DNA from: Gammaproteobacteria bacterium
GTDB taxonomy: Bacteria; Pseudomonadota; Gammaproteobacteria; Steroidobacterales; Foliamicaceae
Assembly: GCA_028821145.1 (NCBI GenBank)
Contig: JAPPHC010000040.1
Coordinates: 1 to 46,424, forward strand
Length of the DNA stretch: 46,424 bases
Direction of reading: 5' to 3'
The position numbers were made by a program, and so were the translations under genes. How positions within the stretch are numbered: position 1 is the stretch's first letter; each line of letters begins with the position of its first letter. Below are positions 27,565-34,929 of the stretch, one piece after another. The notes under the pieces were generated by a model. The model was not told the DNA's origin, did no database searches, and saw nothing but the letters and a program-made list of their open reading frames with translations.

Positions 27565-28793
27565 CAGTAGCTGTATGTGATATCCAATCCCACGAAACTG
27601 TCCCGCCGTCCCGCGTAAGTCATATCCAGCGGATCCACCTGCAGTTGCGCGATCACTTCCAGGCGCATCGACCAGTTGTCGGTCAAGCGGCGAGTCATTC
27701 CGACGTTCAATGCACGGTAATCGCGGCTCAAATCACCCAGGACGCCGACTATGAATTCAGTGCTCTGCACGTCGTTCAACGCAACCGAGACCCCGACGAA
27801 CAGGTCGTTGGCCCACGCGTTTGTGGCCAGCGATCCACGACTGTCATCGTGCCACTCGGCGAACGCGATCACATCCGTCAAGGAGCCGAAAACTCCGTAG
27901 AAATTGCGTTCCAGGCCGAGGATGAAGGCGCGGTAATCCTCCTCCCGGCCCACCAGGTTGCGGGCGCCGTTGCGGCGAATGGCTTCGAGCTTGTAGAGCC
28001 AGTCCCCGGTCGTGAGTTGCGCGTCCAGGCCGAATTGCCGGATCTGTTCGTAGTAGGGAATAAAGGGTGTGTCCGGGCCGGGAATCAGGCCGGGCGGGAG
28101 GGCCGGAACGAAAAAGGGCTCGCGATTGGTCCCGGCGAAGGCGCTAAGGCCGAAATCGACCGGACCTATGGAGTTGCTGTAGCGAGCGGCCAGATCGACG
28201 TGACGCTCTTCGGCGCCGCTCTCGTACAAGGCGTCATCCACCAGTGGGACGCTGCCTCGGAAACGCCCGCCGAACCCCGGAAACGTGCGCTTGCGATGGT
28301 AGGGCAGGACCAGCCATTCAGCCATCCCCCAGCCGCCGGAGACGGTCAGGTAGGCCATTGGCTGACCCAGCTTGGCTTCCTCGCGAGGGTGCTCGATCAG
28401 GTCGAACTGATTGACGACATCCACGAGGTTGTGCAGCTCGACCACGCCCCAGAACACGCGGTCAACTCCCAGGCGAAGCTCCCAGGCAGTTTCGCCCCAG
28501 TCCCCGTACATCAGCAGGTAGGCCTCGCGCAAGTCCGCATGGGTGCGTCGCGAATCGGCGCTGTCGTAGCGATAAAGCGGCGTAAACGTAAAGCTGGTCG
28601 TTTCCGTAATGTCCCAGTAAAGCGTGGGCTCAACGACCACGCCGCCGCTTCCCGCACGCTGACCGGCAAAGGCCGGCGTTTCCGGAAACCAGCGGGTCTG
28701 CAGGCTCAGGTCGCCGGAAAAATCAAGAGTCTGGGCAGCGGCGCCCCATGGAACCATGAGCGCGAGAGCCGCACAGACGCCGCGGAATCGCAT
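27564..28793 (-). CDS. Outer-membrane beta-barrel protein of unknown function
   Basis: 409 residues. A signal peptide (MRFRGVCAALALMVPWGAAA, then QTLDFSG) precedes a series of alternating amphipathic strands rich in Tyr and Trp, for example TLYWDITETTSFTFTPLYRY and YLTVSGGWGMAEWLVLP, and the protein ends in a terminal aromatic (GLDITYSY), as outer-membrane barrels do. Start ATG 28793 begins the signal peptide; the frame extends to 28907 without family-like sequence. It resembles porin-like proteins of the DUF1302 kind, but I do not assign a substrate. Its stop is coupled to ubiA by a one-base overlap. Confidence 0.75.
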   Translation of the reverse strand: MRFRGVCAALALMVPWGAAAQTLDFSGDLSLQTRWFPETPAFAGQRAGSGGVVVEPTLYWDITETTSFTFTPLYRYDSADSRRTHADLREAYLLMYGDWGETAWELRLGVDRVFWGVVELHNLVDVVNQFDLIEHPREEAKLGQPMAYLTVSGGWGMAEWLVLPYHRKRTFPGFGGRFRGSVPLVDDALYESGAEERHVDLAARYSNSIGPVDFGLSAFAGTNREPFFVPALPPGLIPGPDTPFIPYYEQIRQFGLDAQLTTGDWLYKLEAIRRNGARNLVGREEDYRAFILGLERNFYGVFGSLTDVIAFAEWHDDSRGSLATNAWANDLFVGVSVALNDVQSTEFIVGVLGDLSRDYRALNVGMTRRLTDNWSMRLEVIAQLQVDPLDMTYAGRRDSFVGLDITYSY

Positions 28794-28873
28794 CAGCGCA
28801 CGCGTCGAGGTGCGGGCTGGCTGAATTTGCTGTGATCCAAGGCATCGCCCCGACTGCAAAACGCGCAGTGAAT

Positions 28874-28898
28874 ATTGTATGGCATGGTCTGTTACAAT
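28874..28898 (+). promoter_or_regulatory. Candidate extended -10 promoter and inverted repeat upstream of precursor 2
   Basis: TGT followed by TACAAT (28890-28898) fits an extended -10 element about 80 bp before the precursor 2 start; no good -35 is present. The TACAAT forms a perfect inverted repeat with ATTGTA (28874-28879), 13 bases apart, so the site could also be an operator or serve both directions toward the divergent barrel gene. Confidence 0.35.
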
Positions 28899-28977
28899 GA
28901 GTTCCACCAGCGTTGTGATTCTTTACGGGAAACGCGGCGCGGGCCTCTGAAGCAACTCAATAAGACGGGGGTTTACT

Positions 28978-29229
28978 ATGAGAAGTGGAGAACAGATGCT
29001 ACAGCAGATTGTCGAGAAGTCCGCCCTGGACGCGGAATTCCGGCAACAGTTGTTGGCAGATCCCAAAAACACCATCAGCAAGGAATTGGATATTGCGATT
29101 CCCGATTCGATGACGATCCAGGTTCATGAGAGCGACATGCAGACCGTGCATCTCGCATTGCCTCCTGATCCGAACATCACCGAAGAGCAACTCGAGGCCA
29201 TTTCAGCCGGCCTCTGCTGCTGCTGGTAA
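28978..29229 (+). CDS. NHLP-type RiPP precursor peptide 2, core LCCCW
   Basis: 83 residues. The leader is nitrile hydratase alpha-like: MRSGEQMLQQIVEKSALDAE, FRQQLLADPKNTISKELDI, and TVHLALPPDPNITEEQLEAI. It ends AISAG-LCCCW: a C39-type Ala-Gly site followed by a five-residue core of Leu, three Cys and Trp. Start ATG 28978 has GGGGG six bases upstream and aligns residue for residue with precursor 1; ATG 28996 is the alternative. It is the only plus-strand gene between 21143 and 44501, converging on the biosynthetic run, and is followed by two strong hairpins. Confidence 0.9.
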   Translation: MRSGEQMLQQIVEKSALDAEFRQQLLADPKNTISKELDIAIPDSMTIQVHESDMQTVHLALPPDPNITEEQLEAISAGLCCCW

Positions 29230-29261
29230 ACCGAACCGGCCGGCCAGGCGCCGGTCATGAC

Positions 29262-29279
29262 GCGGAACTACGGTTCCGC
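29262..29279. terminator. Hairpin after precursor 2 (first)
   Basis: GCGGAAC (29262-29268) pairs perfectly with GTTCCGC (29273-29279) across a four-base loop, within a wider GAACCGGC/GCCGGTTC pairing. It lies between convergent genes; no T-run follows on either strand. Confidence 0.5.
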
Positions 29280-29302
29280 GCCGGTTCGATCCTGAAAGCT
29301 GT

Positions 29303-29325
29303 CCCCCGCTCAACGCGAGCGGGGG
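29303..29325. terminator. Hairpin after precursor 2 (second), probably bidirectional
   Basis: CCCCCGCTC (29303-29311) and GAGCGGGGG (29317-29325) form a perfect nine-pair GC-rich stem with a five-base loop, between the convergent precursor 2 and the unknown gene at 29369. The lack of a T-run means termination is likely but not certain; mRNA end protection is an alternative. Confidence 0.55.
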
Positions 29326-29368
29326 ATGGTTCGCGCGCATATGTCCTGCGCAACGGGTTGATGGGCCC

Positions 29369-30484
29369 CTAGCCCGGCACCTCTCCGGACAACACCATGA
29401 ACACGTAAGCCTTGGCCTTGCGAAGCCTGTTCCCGGAGATGACCAGCTTGATGTGGTGAATGCCTCTTAACAATACGTAACGCCCGGTCTTTCCGAACAG
29501 CATGGAGGGTTTGGACACCCAGCCGGCAAGCGCCCGAAGCTTGTCCGCGACTACCAGGTCCTCATGGCCGAGGGCGTCCAGAAACGGGTCCCAATCGGTA
29601 AGCCCGTCAAGCCAGTAGCGCGCATCTTTCGTATATCTCTGCTTGACGATGAGCGTGAGCCCGAGCGCAGGGCCCACGCCATTTTCCTCGACGTCGATGT
29701 TCGCGCCGGAACGGACGATGTTCGCCCGCTCCCGGAAGCGTGCAATCACGGACTCCACGGCCGAAATCCGGCCGGGCCAGCCCGAGTCCTGAAGAAAAGA
29801 ACATATTTCCTGCTGCGATCCGAAGCCCATTACCGCCAGGCGTATCGCGCGCGAGCGGGACGGAAATACGCCGAAGGAATCCATTCGCGTGTCTACGGGC
29901 TGCGCCCGGTAAACCATTTCGAGGCTCTTCCGCTGAGCATCGCTCATCTCCCAGCCCACGCAGGAAACGAGCGCGTCAACCACCGTGCCCACATCGTGCA
30001 GCTGGTCACCGCCCACGATCGGACGTTCGCCGGGCCGCAGGAAGATTCCGGGTTGCGCATGCCCGTTGCCGCGCGCCGAGCCTATGTCGTATTCCAGCAT
30101 CAGTTTGCGCCCGACGATCTCGCGCAGCGGCGAGCCTTCGGATTCCATATCCCTGAACAGGCGCACGACGGCTCTCGCCGTCTCATTGCTTTCATCGCCG
30201 CGCGCAAGTTTCTCGAACCAGGCGCCCGCGCGGGTTCCGCTTGCCAGCGAAACCCCGAAATCCGCTTCCGGCCTGCGCTCGTGCAGCGGTAGTTCGAAGC
30301 CGAATGGCAGGGCGGCCATCGTTATCGGAAGTCTCCGGGCGCATTCCAGCACCCGCTGCCATTCACGGTCCCCGATGAGAACGCCCGAAATCCTGTTTCT
30401 CAGGTGCCCCAGCAGGTCGGCCATGGTGCCGCCCTCTTCCGCAAGCCGGTCCTGGGTCCGCGTTATTGCTTCGTCGATGTCCAC
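29369..30484 (-). CDS. Protein of unknown function, last gene of the RiPP run
   Basis: 371 residues, not recognised. No signal peptide or membrane helix is apparent. It looks like a soluble, mixed alpha/beta protein: an N-terminal helical part (DEAITRTQDRLAEE), a middle segment with MLEYDIGSA and a possible internal duplication (VGIFP-like DSFGVFPSRSRAIRLAVMG), then GVGPALGLTLIVKQ, and a C-terminal basic part (KLVISGNRLRKAKAYVFM). It starts nine bases after the YcaO gene stop, so it is almost certainly cotranscribed with it. A role specific to this peptide pathway is inferred from position only. Confidence 0.7.
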   Translation of the reverse strand: MDIDEAITRTQDRLAEEGGTMADLLGHLRNRISGVLIGDREWQRVLECARRLPITMAALPFGFELPLHERRPEADFGVSLASGTRAGAWFEKLARGDESNETARAVVRLFRDMESEGSPLREIVGRKLMLEYDIGSARGNGHAQPGIFLRPGERPIVGGDQLHDVGTVVDALVSCVGWEMSDAQRKSLEMVYRAQPVDTRMDSFGVFPSRSRAIRLAVMGFGSQQEICSFLQDSGWPGRISAVESVIARFRERANIVRSGANIDVEENGVGPALGLTLIVKQRYTKDARYWLDGLTDWDPFLDALGHEDLVVADKLRALAGWVSKPSMLFGKTGRYVLLRGIHHIKLVISGNRLRKAKAYVFMVLSGEVPG

Positions 30485-30493
30485 GCTGTCTCC

Positions 30494-32770
30494 TCAGGCG
30501 ATGACCGGTGCGGGATTGATGTCGGCTTCGTCCATCGGGCGGCGGCGGCGGCCCATGCTGACCGGCACCTCATACAGGCGTCCCGGAGCTAGTCGTTCCC
30601 AGAAATGGCGCAGGCCCGGCACGATGACCCGCACCACGGGCATGCCGATGTCGGGCCGCGTCTGGTCCAGGACCAGGAACTCCATGCCCGCGGCTTCGAC
30701 CAGCGCCCGGCAATGCTCCACATCCTCGCGCATGTCGGCCGTCTCGATCACCGTGTAGCGGGCGGCGTCGCGCGGCGGCATATCTTGCGCCGGCGCCAGC
30801 CAGGAACAATCCGCAAGCCGGGCGGTCTTCCACCACCAGAGCGCCAGCGGATCGTCGATCATGGGCCGGCCGTCGCGGCTCTCTGGGCGCGGCAGCCAGG
30901 TCAGGCACTGGTTCAATTCGCAAACCGCGCGCAGGGCCGCTATACGCGGGTCGGCATGGGCGCCGGCGCCGTAGATGATGTCCTCGGTTTCCGCATCCGG
31001 CCGTCGCGAGAGCGCAACGAATGCGGGAATTCCGATATCGGAGGTCACGTCGAGCATCCACAGGTCCCGCTCGAAGCGGCCGTAATAGTCCGCCGCGGAC
31101 GCAAGGTACTCGTCGTCGAAGCTGGCCAGATCCACGGCCGGCACTTCGAGCCTGTTGTACCACCAGATGGCGAAAGCATCGCGCTCGGCCAGTTCGTAGA
31201 AGCCCTGCAGTATGGCCTCCTCCAGGGTGTTGCCCGCGGCGCAGCCGTTGGAATCGGCAATCAGGTCGCCGGCTGTGCGCTGCTCGGGCGCCATGCTGTA
31301 GAGCATCGAGGTCGGCAGATAGCGATGGCGCTGCTGCGTAAACGACCATACCGGCGTCCAGTCCAGTTCGGCGTCGTGATCCAGGCGCTCAGGCACGATG
31401 TTGTACGGGTGCCCCTTGGCGTTGATGTTTTCGGCGTTGTCAAGCTGAGTGTCGCTGAAGAGCTGCGCGTCGTTGGGGTGAATTGCCTCCCCATCGGCGG
31501 CGAAATCGGTAAAACGCCTGCGGGCGCGGATCTCGTCTCCATGAAGGCAGCCCGAATACCGCTCGAGGGCCTCGCACAGCGCGCTGACCTCCGACTGCTC
31601 GCGCGTGCTGCCCTTGCCGGCGCTCTTGCTGCGCAGGCTGCGCCGGAGCGAACTCAAGGTTCGGCTTCTCATGCCGAGATTGCTCCCCGCCCAATAGACA
31701 TGCAGCCAGGAATCGGCCTCGTCGGTAGTGCGCTTCAGCCAGGTCACGACGCCGCTGATCGGGCTCACCAGGTGGCGGTATTTCGCCAGCGTGACTTCGG
31801 GCGCCACGGTGCGCGCGCCACCGCTATTGCTGACGGCCCTGGGACTCGACTTCAGCCGCAAGGCCACGGGCGCCCGGTCCGCACGGAAAAGGGCTTCGTC
31901 GCCGCAGGCCGGGCACTGCGGCCGGCGCATGACGCGGTGCCGCGAGCTCGTGAACGTTCCGATGTCCATCGTCATAGCCTGTTCGTGAATCGGCGACGCC
32001 TCGCCGAGCACCAGCCACTTGACGATCTCCGCCGCGATCAGCCCGTACAGTGCATCGAGCAGCGCGGGGTCGGCGGCAAACGGTTTGAATGCGGCCTTCT
32101 CGCCGGCGACATTCCTGAGAAACTGATGCACTTCCTGGTGACCGCCAAGCCGGTAAGCCAGGCATGCCCAGCAGGGACCTTCGCCATCCGCCCGGAATAC
32201 GGGACCGAACAGCGGCTGGATACCGCGAGGGCGCATCAGCATCCATGGCGCACCTGCTTCAAGCCGGCGGCGATTCTCCTGCGCAAGGCGTTCCTGCAGA
32301 TATTCGTCGCAAACGATCACGCTGAGCTTCGGCCCGTCGTTCCCGACGGCGGCCCCGAGTTCTTCCAGATGCCGCGCCAGGCGGCCCTCGTCGCCCGTTA
32401 TTTCGACGCGCGATTCCGCCAGGCGTTGCTCCGCCCGGCATGGCGACGCGCCGAGGGACGACCAATAGGCCGCCCGGTCCCTGTCCATTCCATGCCCGCC
32501 GGAGACTACGTAGCCCCTGGCGGCCAGTGAAGCGATGGCCGCTCGAACTTCGGAGTCGGTGTGTCCGGCCTTGAGGGAGGCGGCAATTTCTTCCTGCTCG
32601 AGCCGGCCGTCCAGCACAGGCAGGAGCTTGCAATAGATTTCGCCGTGCAGCAGCGTATTGAACGACTCGGAAACCAGCAGGGTCTGCTGCTCGCCGATGA
32701 CGTGGAACTCCAGGTGGGGCGTAAGCGCGGGCAGCTTGACGATGCCCCGGTCGGCAGCCGTCGTCTTCAT
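30494..32770 (-). CDS. Fused E1-like/YcaO azoline-forming cyclodehydratase
   Basis: 758 residues. These enzymes bind the precursor leader and use ATP to cyclise Cys, Ser or Thr of the core to azolines. Residues about 10-90 look like the leader-binding winged-helix (RRE) domain. A ThiF/E1-like part follows, with structural zinc Cys pairs CWAC (200-203) and CPAC (286-289). From about 330 the YcaO domain carries the ATP/Mg acidic motif STREQSEVSALCEALERY (388-405) and DSNGCAAGNTLEEA with YELAERDAF (506-533). The C-terminus INPAPVIA recalls the Pro-rich tail of active cyclodehydratases. The three-Cys cores of the two precursors are the likely substrates. No azoline dehydrogenase is nearby. Confidence 0.9.
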   Translation of the reverse strand: MKTTAADRGIVKLPALTPHLEFHVIGEQQTLLVSESFNTLLHGEIYCKLLPVLDGRLEQEEIAASLKAGHTDSEVRAAIASLAARGYVVSGGHGMDRDRAAYWSSLGASPCRAEQRLAESRVEITGDEGRLARHLEELGAAVGNDGPKLSVIVCDEYLQERLAQENRRRLEAGAPWMLMRPRGIQPLFGPVFRADGEGPCWACLAYRLGGHQEVHQFLRNVAGEKAAFKPFAADPALLDALYGLIAAEIVKWLVLGEASPIHEQAMTMDIGTFTSSRHRVMRRPQCPACGDEALFRADRAPVALRLKSSPRAVSNSGGARTVAPEVTLAKYRHLVSPISGVVTWLKRTTDEADSWLHVYWAGSNLGMRSRTLSSLRRSLRSKSAGKGSTREQSEVSALCEALERYSGCLHGDEIRARRRFTDFAADGEAIHPNDAQLFSDTQLDNAENINAKGHPYNIVPERLDHDAELDWTPVWSFTQQRHRYLPTSMLYSMAPEQRTAGDLIADSNGCAAGNTLEEAILQGFYELAERDAFAIWWYNRLEVPAVDLASFDDEYLASAADYYGRFERDLWMLDVTSDIGIPAFVALSRRPDAETEDIIYGAGAHADPRIAALRAVCELNQCLTWLPRPESRDGRPMIDDPLALWWWKTARLADCSWLAPAQDMPPRDAARYTVIETADMREDVEHCRALVEAAGMEFLVLDQTRPDIGMPVVRVIVPGLRHFWERLAPGRLYEVPVSMGRRRRPMDEADINPAPVIA

Positions 32771-32808
32771 TGGGGCTTGCTGAGGATTCGTTTCCGTCCG
32801 GGACGCCC

Positions 32809-34851
32809 TCAGGCGCGCGTGAGAAAGGCATCGAGTTCCGCTTCAGCGTCGGGCGCGGTCTCCGTTGCCGCCGACGCGCCCCACTCGGACAGGACGTCGC
32901 GCCGCACTTCGTCGAAGCGGGCCCCTATCCGGGAATCGCCGGTTTCGAACACGCAACGCGCCCTGGTGAGATCGGAACCCCTTGCCGCGCCGAAATTCCT
33001 GCAATGCTCGGCCAGGTCGCCTAACGGCAGCACGACACAGCGCTCCGTCCCTTGCGGGATGGGGGAGAACAGCAGGCTGTTGTGCGTCAGACCGGTCAGC
33101 GTGTCGAGAAACAGCGCGCATAGCCGCCCGCCCTCGCCCGGGCCGTCATGCACAAACAGGAAATCGGCCGCAACGCCGGGATGAGCCTCCCGACCGGCGA
33201 GATCGCCCAGGAATATCGCGGCCGCCCCACCCTCGCTCACGGGCCCGCGCCGGTCCACGAAATCCGCAACCACCGAGGCCAGCACGGTAGCGATCGAGGC
33301 TTCGGCCAGATTCGACAACGCGGTCCTCGCCTCGACAGGCGACAGGTTTCCGCGCATCACGTGCATTCCGATCTGAAATGCCTTGTCGTTCGACCAGTTA
33401 CGCACCACTTCCGCGGTGTCTTTCGCGTCGGTCGCCGGAATCTCGGCCATCAGGCCCTTCATTTCCTCAACGCTCATCTCGAACGTCCAATACACTCGCG
33501 CCAGCCCGCGACGCGCAATCGCTTCGACTTCCGGGTCGGACATGAATCCCCTGGGCAGGTCGAGATCGGTGAATTCCGGATCCTTGAGATTGTCCAGCAG
33601 CTCCGGGTTGCGTTCGATCCATCGCGCCAGCCGCGGGGCGGACCCGAAGATTTCAATGATTGCGCTCAGATGCTCAGGCCGGGCCGCGCCAACCGGGCTG
33701 TCGTAGGCGCTCCAGTCGTCTATCTCCGGGTAGAAATGCTCGCGCCATTGATCCACCAGCGGATCCATCTTTTCGAACCAGCGCTTCGGCCGCAGCACGA
33801 TATTCATCAGGTCGCTGTAGGTGCCCGGCAGGAACGGTGATTCGTCCGCGCCGGTGATCTGCAGCAGCGGATAGGGGCGGCTGGCCAGCGCATGATGGTC
33901 CGCGTGGCGCTGCATGTTGAAGAACATCCAGTTGCTGAACTTCCAGTCGGCGCTCCAGGAATGGCGCGGCGCCACCTTTTCCCAGCGGCCGTTCGGAAGA
34001 AGGACCCGTCGAAGACCGTAGTGTTGCAGGTAATTGCTGATCTTCATCGAGAACACGCAGCAGAAACCGAGGAAGAGGAAGACCAGGACCGCCCAGATTC
34101 CGCCCATCCAGAACACCAGTCCGTACCAGAATGCGACATAGATGCCGTAGCGCCAGAACGGATTGCTGTAGTGCCAGACGGGCAGTCGGCGGCGCGCCAG
34201 GAGCTGGCCTGCCATTTTCCACGAATTGGTGAGGTTGCTTACGATTTCCTTCGGAAAATAACTCCAGAAACTCTCGCCCTTGGGGGCGGACCCCACGTCG
34301 TGCGGCGTGCCCACCTGCGCATGGTGGATATAGACGTGTTCCGTCGCGTACTGCGGATAGGAGGCCGAGGCAAGCAGGAACTCGCCCCACCGCCTTTCCC
34401 AGGGAGTGCGCCGATGGACCAGTTCGTGACCGACAATAAAGACCGCCTGCGCCTCCATCGTCAGGATGATCGCCAGTATCACGTCCTCCCAAATTGCAAA
34501 CGGATTCGCAACCAGAATCTGCCACAGGCCGAAAACCAGCGTGACAGGCCAGAGGAACGCCCAGCACCAGACCGGCAGGTTGTGCCAGATCAGGCGGCGG
34601 CCCGGAGCCTTGGCCGGATCCATGTTGCGACCGTCGAGACCGAACGCCCGATCGAGCGGCGTGGCGGCGGCAAAGAACAGAAACGGCGGCAACAACCACC
34701 AGCCTCCATAGGCCGCGGCGGCAAGAATCAGGGGAAATACGCCCAGCGGCAGATAGTGCGGCAGGGCTGTTCGGATCGAAGGCTCGATCAGATCTGAGAC
34801 ATCGACATTGTGTGGCCCAAAGCCACCACTTGCGGCTGTTTCCTGCGGCAT
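32809..34851 (-). CDS. AlkB-like membrane di-iron hydroxylase fused to a degenerate GlnE-like nucleotidyltransferase domain
   Basis: 680 residues. Residues about 30-380 are an alkane-hydroxylase-type integral membrane domain with the His boxes HELVH (142-146), HVYIHH (172-177), NYLQHYGL (274-281) and HADHH (316-320). Box three normally reads NYxEHYG; here Glu is Gln. Residues about 382-655 align with GlnE: IFGSAPRLARWIERNPELLD, then AFQIGMHVMRGNLSPVEA, LSNLAEASIATVL, and FLGDLAGREAHPGVAADFLF. Compared with the intact GlnE at the left edge, GSDLDL has become GVAADF and the VDTRLRPSG Asp is lost, so the transferase is probably dead and may bind a nucleotide or protein instead. It is 38 bp before YcaO in the run. 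I know of no characterised protein with this architecture. Confidence 0.85.
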   Translation of the reverse strand: MPQETAASGGFGPHNVDVSDLIEPSIRTALPHYLPLGVFPLILAAAAYGGWWLLPPFLFFAAATPLDRAFGLDGRNMDPAKAPGRRLIWHNLPVWCWAFLWPVTLVFGLWQILVANPFAIWEDVILAIILTMEAQAVFIVGHELVHRRTPWERRWGEFLLASASYPQYATEHVYIHHAQVGTPHDVGSAPKGESFWSYFPKEIVSNLTNSWKMAGQLLARRRLPVWHYSNPFWRYGIYVAFWYGLVFWMGGIWAVLVFLFLGFCCVFSMKISNYLQHYGLRRVLLPNGRWEKVAPRHSWSADWKFSNWMFFNMQRHADHHALASRPYPLLQITGADESPFLPGTYSDLMNIVLRPKRWFEKMDPLVDQWREHFYPEIDDWSAYDSPVGAARPEHLSAIIEIFGSAPRLARWIERNPELLDNLKDPEFTDLDLPRGFMSDPEVEAIARRGLARVYWTFEMSVEEMKGLMAEIPATDAKDTAEVVRNWSNDKAFQIGMHVMRGNLSPVEARTALSNLAEASIATVLASVVADFVDRRGPVSEGGAAAIFLGDLAGREAHPGVAADFLFVHDGPGEGGRLCALFLDTLTGLTHNSLLFSPIPQGTERCVVLPLGDLAEHCRNFGAARGSDLTRARCVFETGDSRIGARFDEVRRDVLSEWGASAATETAPDAEAELDAFLTRA

Positions 34852-34929
34852 GGCAGCGTCTCTACGGGATGTTCACCCCCGCCTACATCGCGGTTCATGT
34901 TAGCACCGCATGACATCGGCGCAAATCGT

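Noticed and set aside
30605-32530. A 641-residue plus-strand open frame
   Set aside because: Antisense to the YcaO gene, whose motifs are unmistakable.
32809-34851. Reading the C-terminal half as a second, functional GlnE
   Set aside because: The catalytic Asp residues of GSDxD and of RLRPSG are replaced, so activity is unlikely even though the fold appears related.
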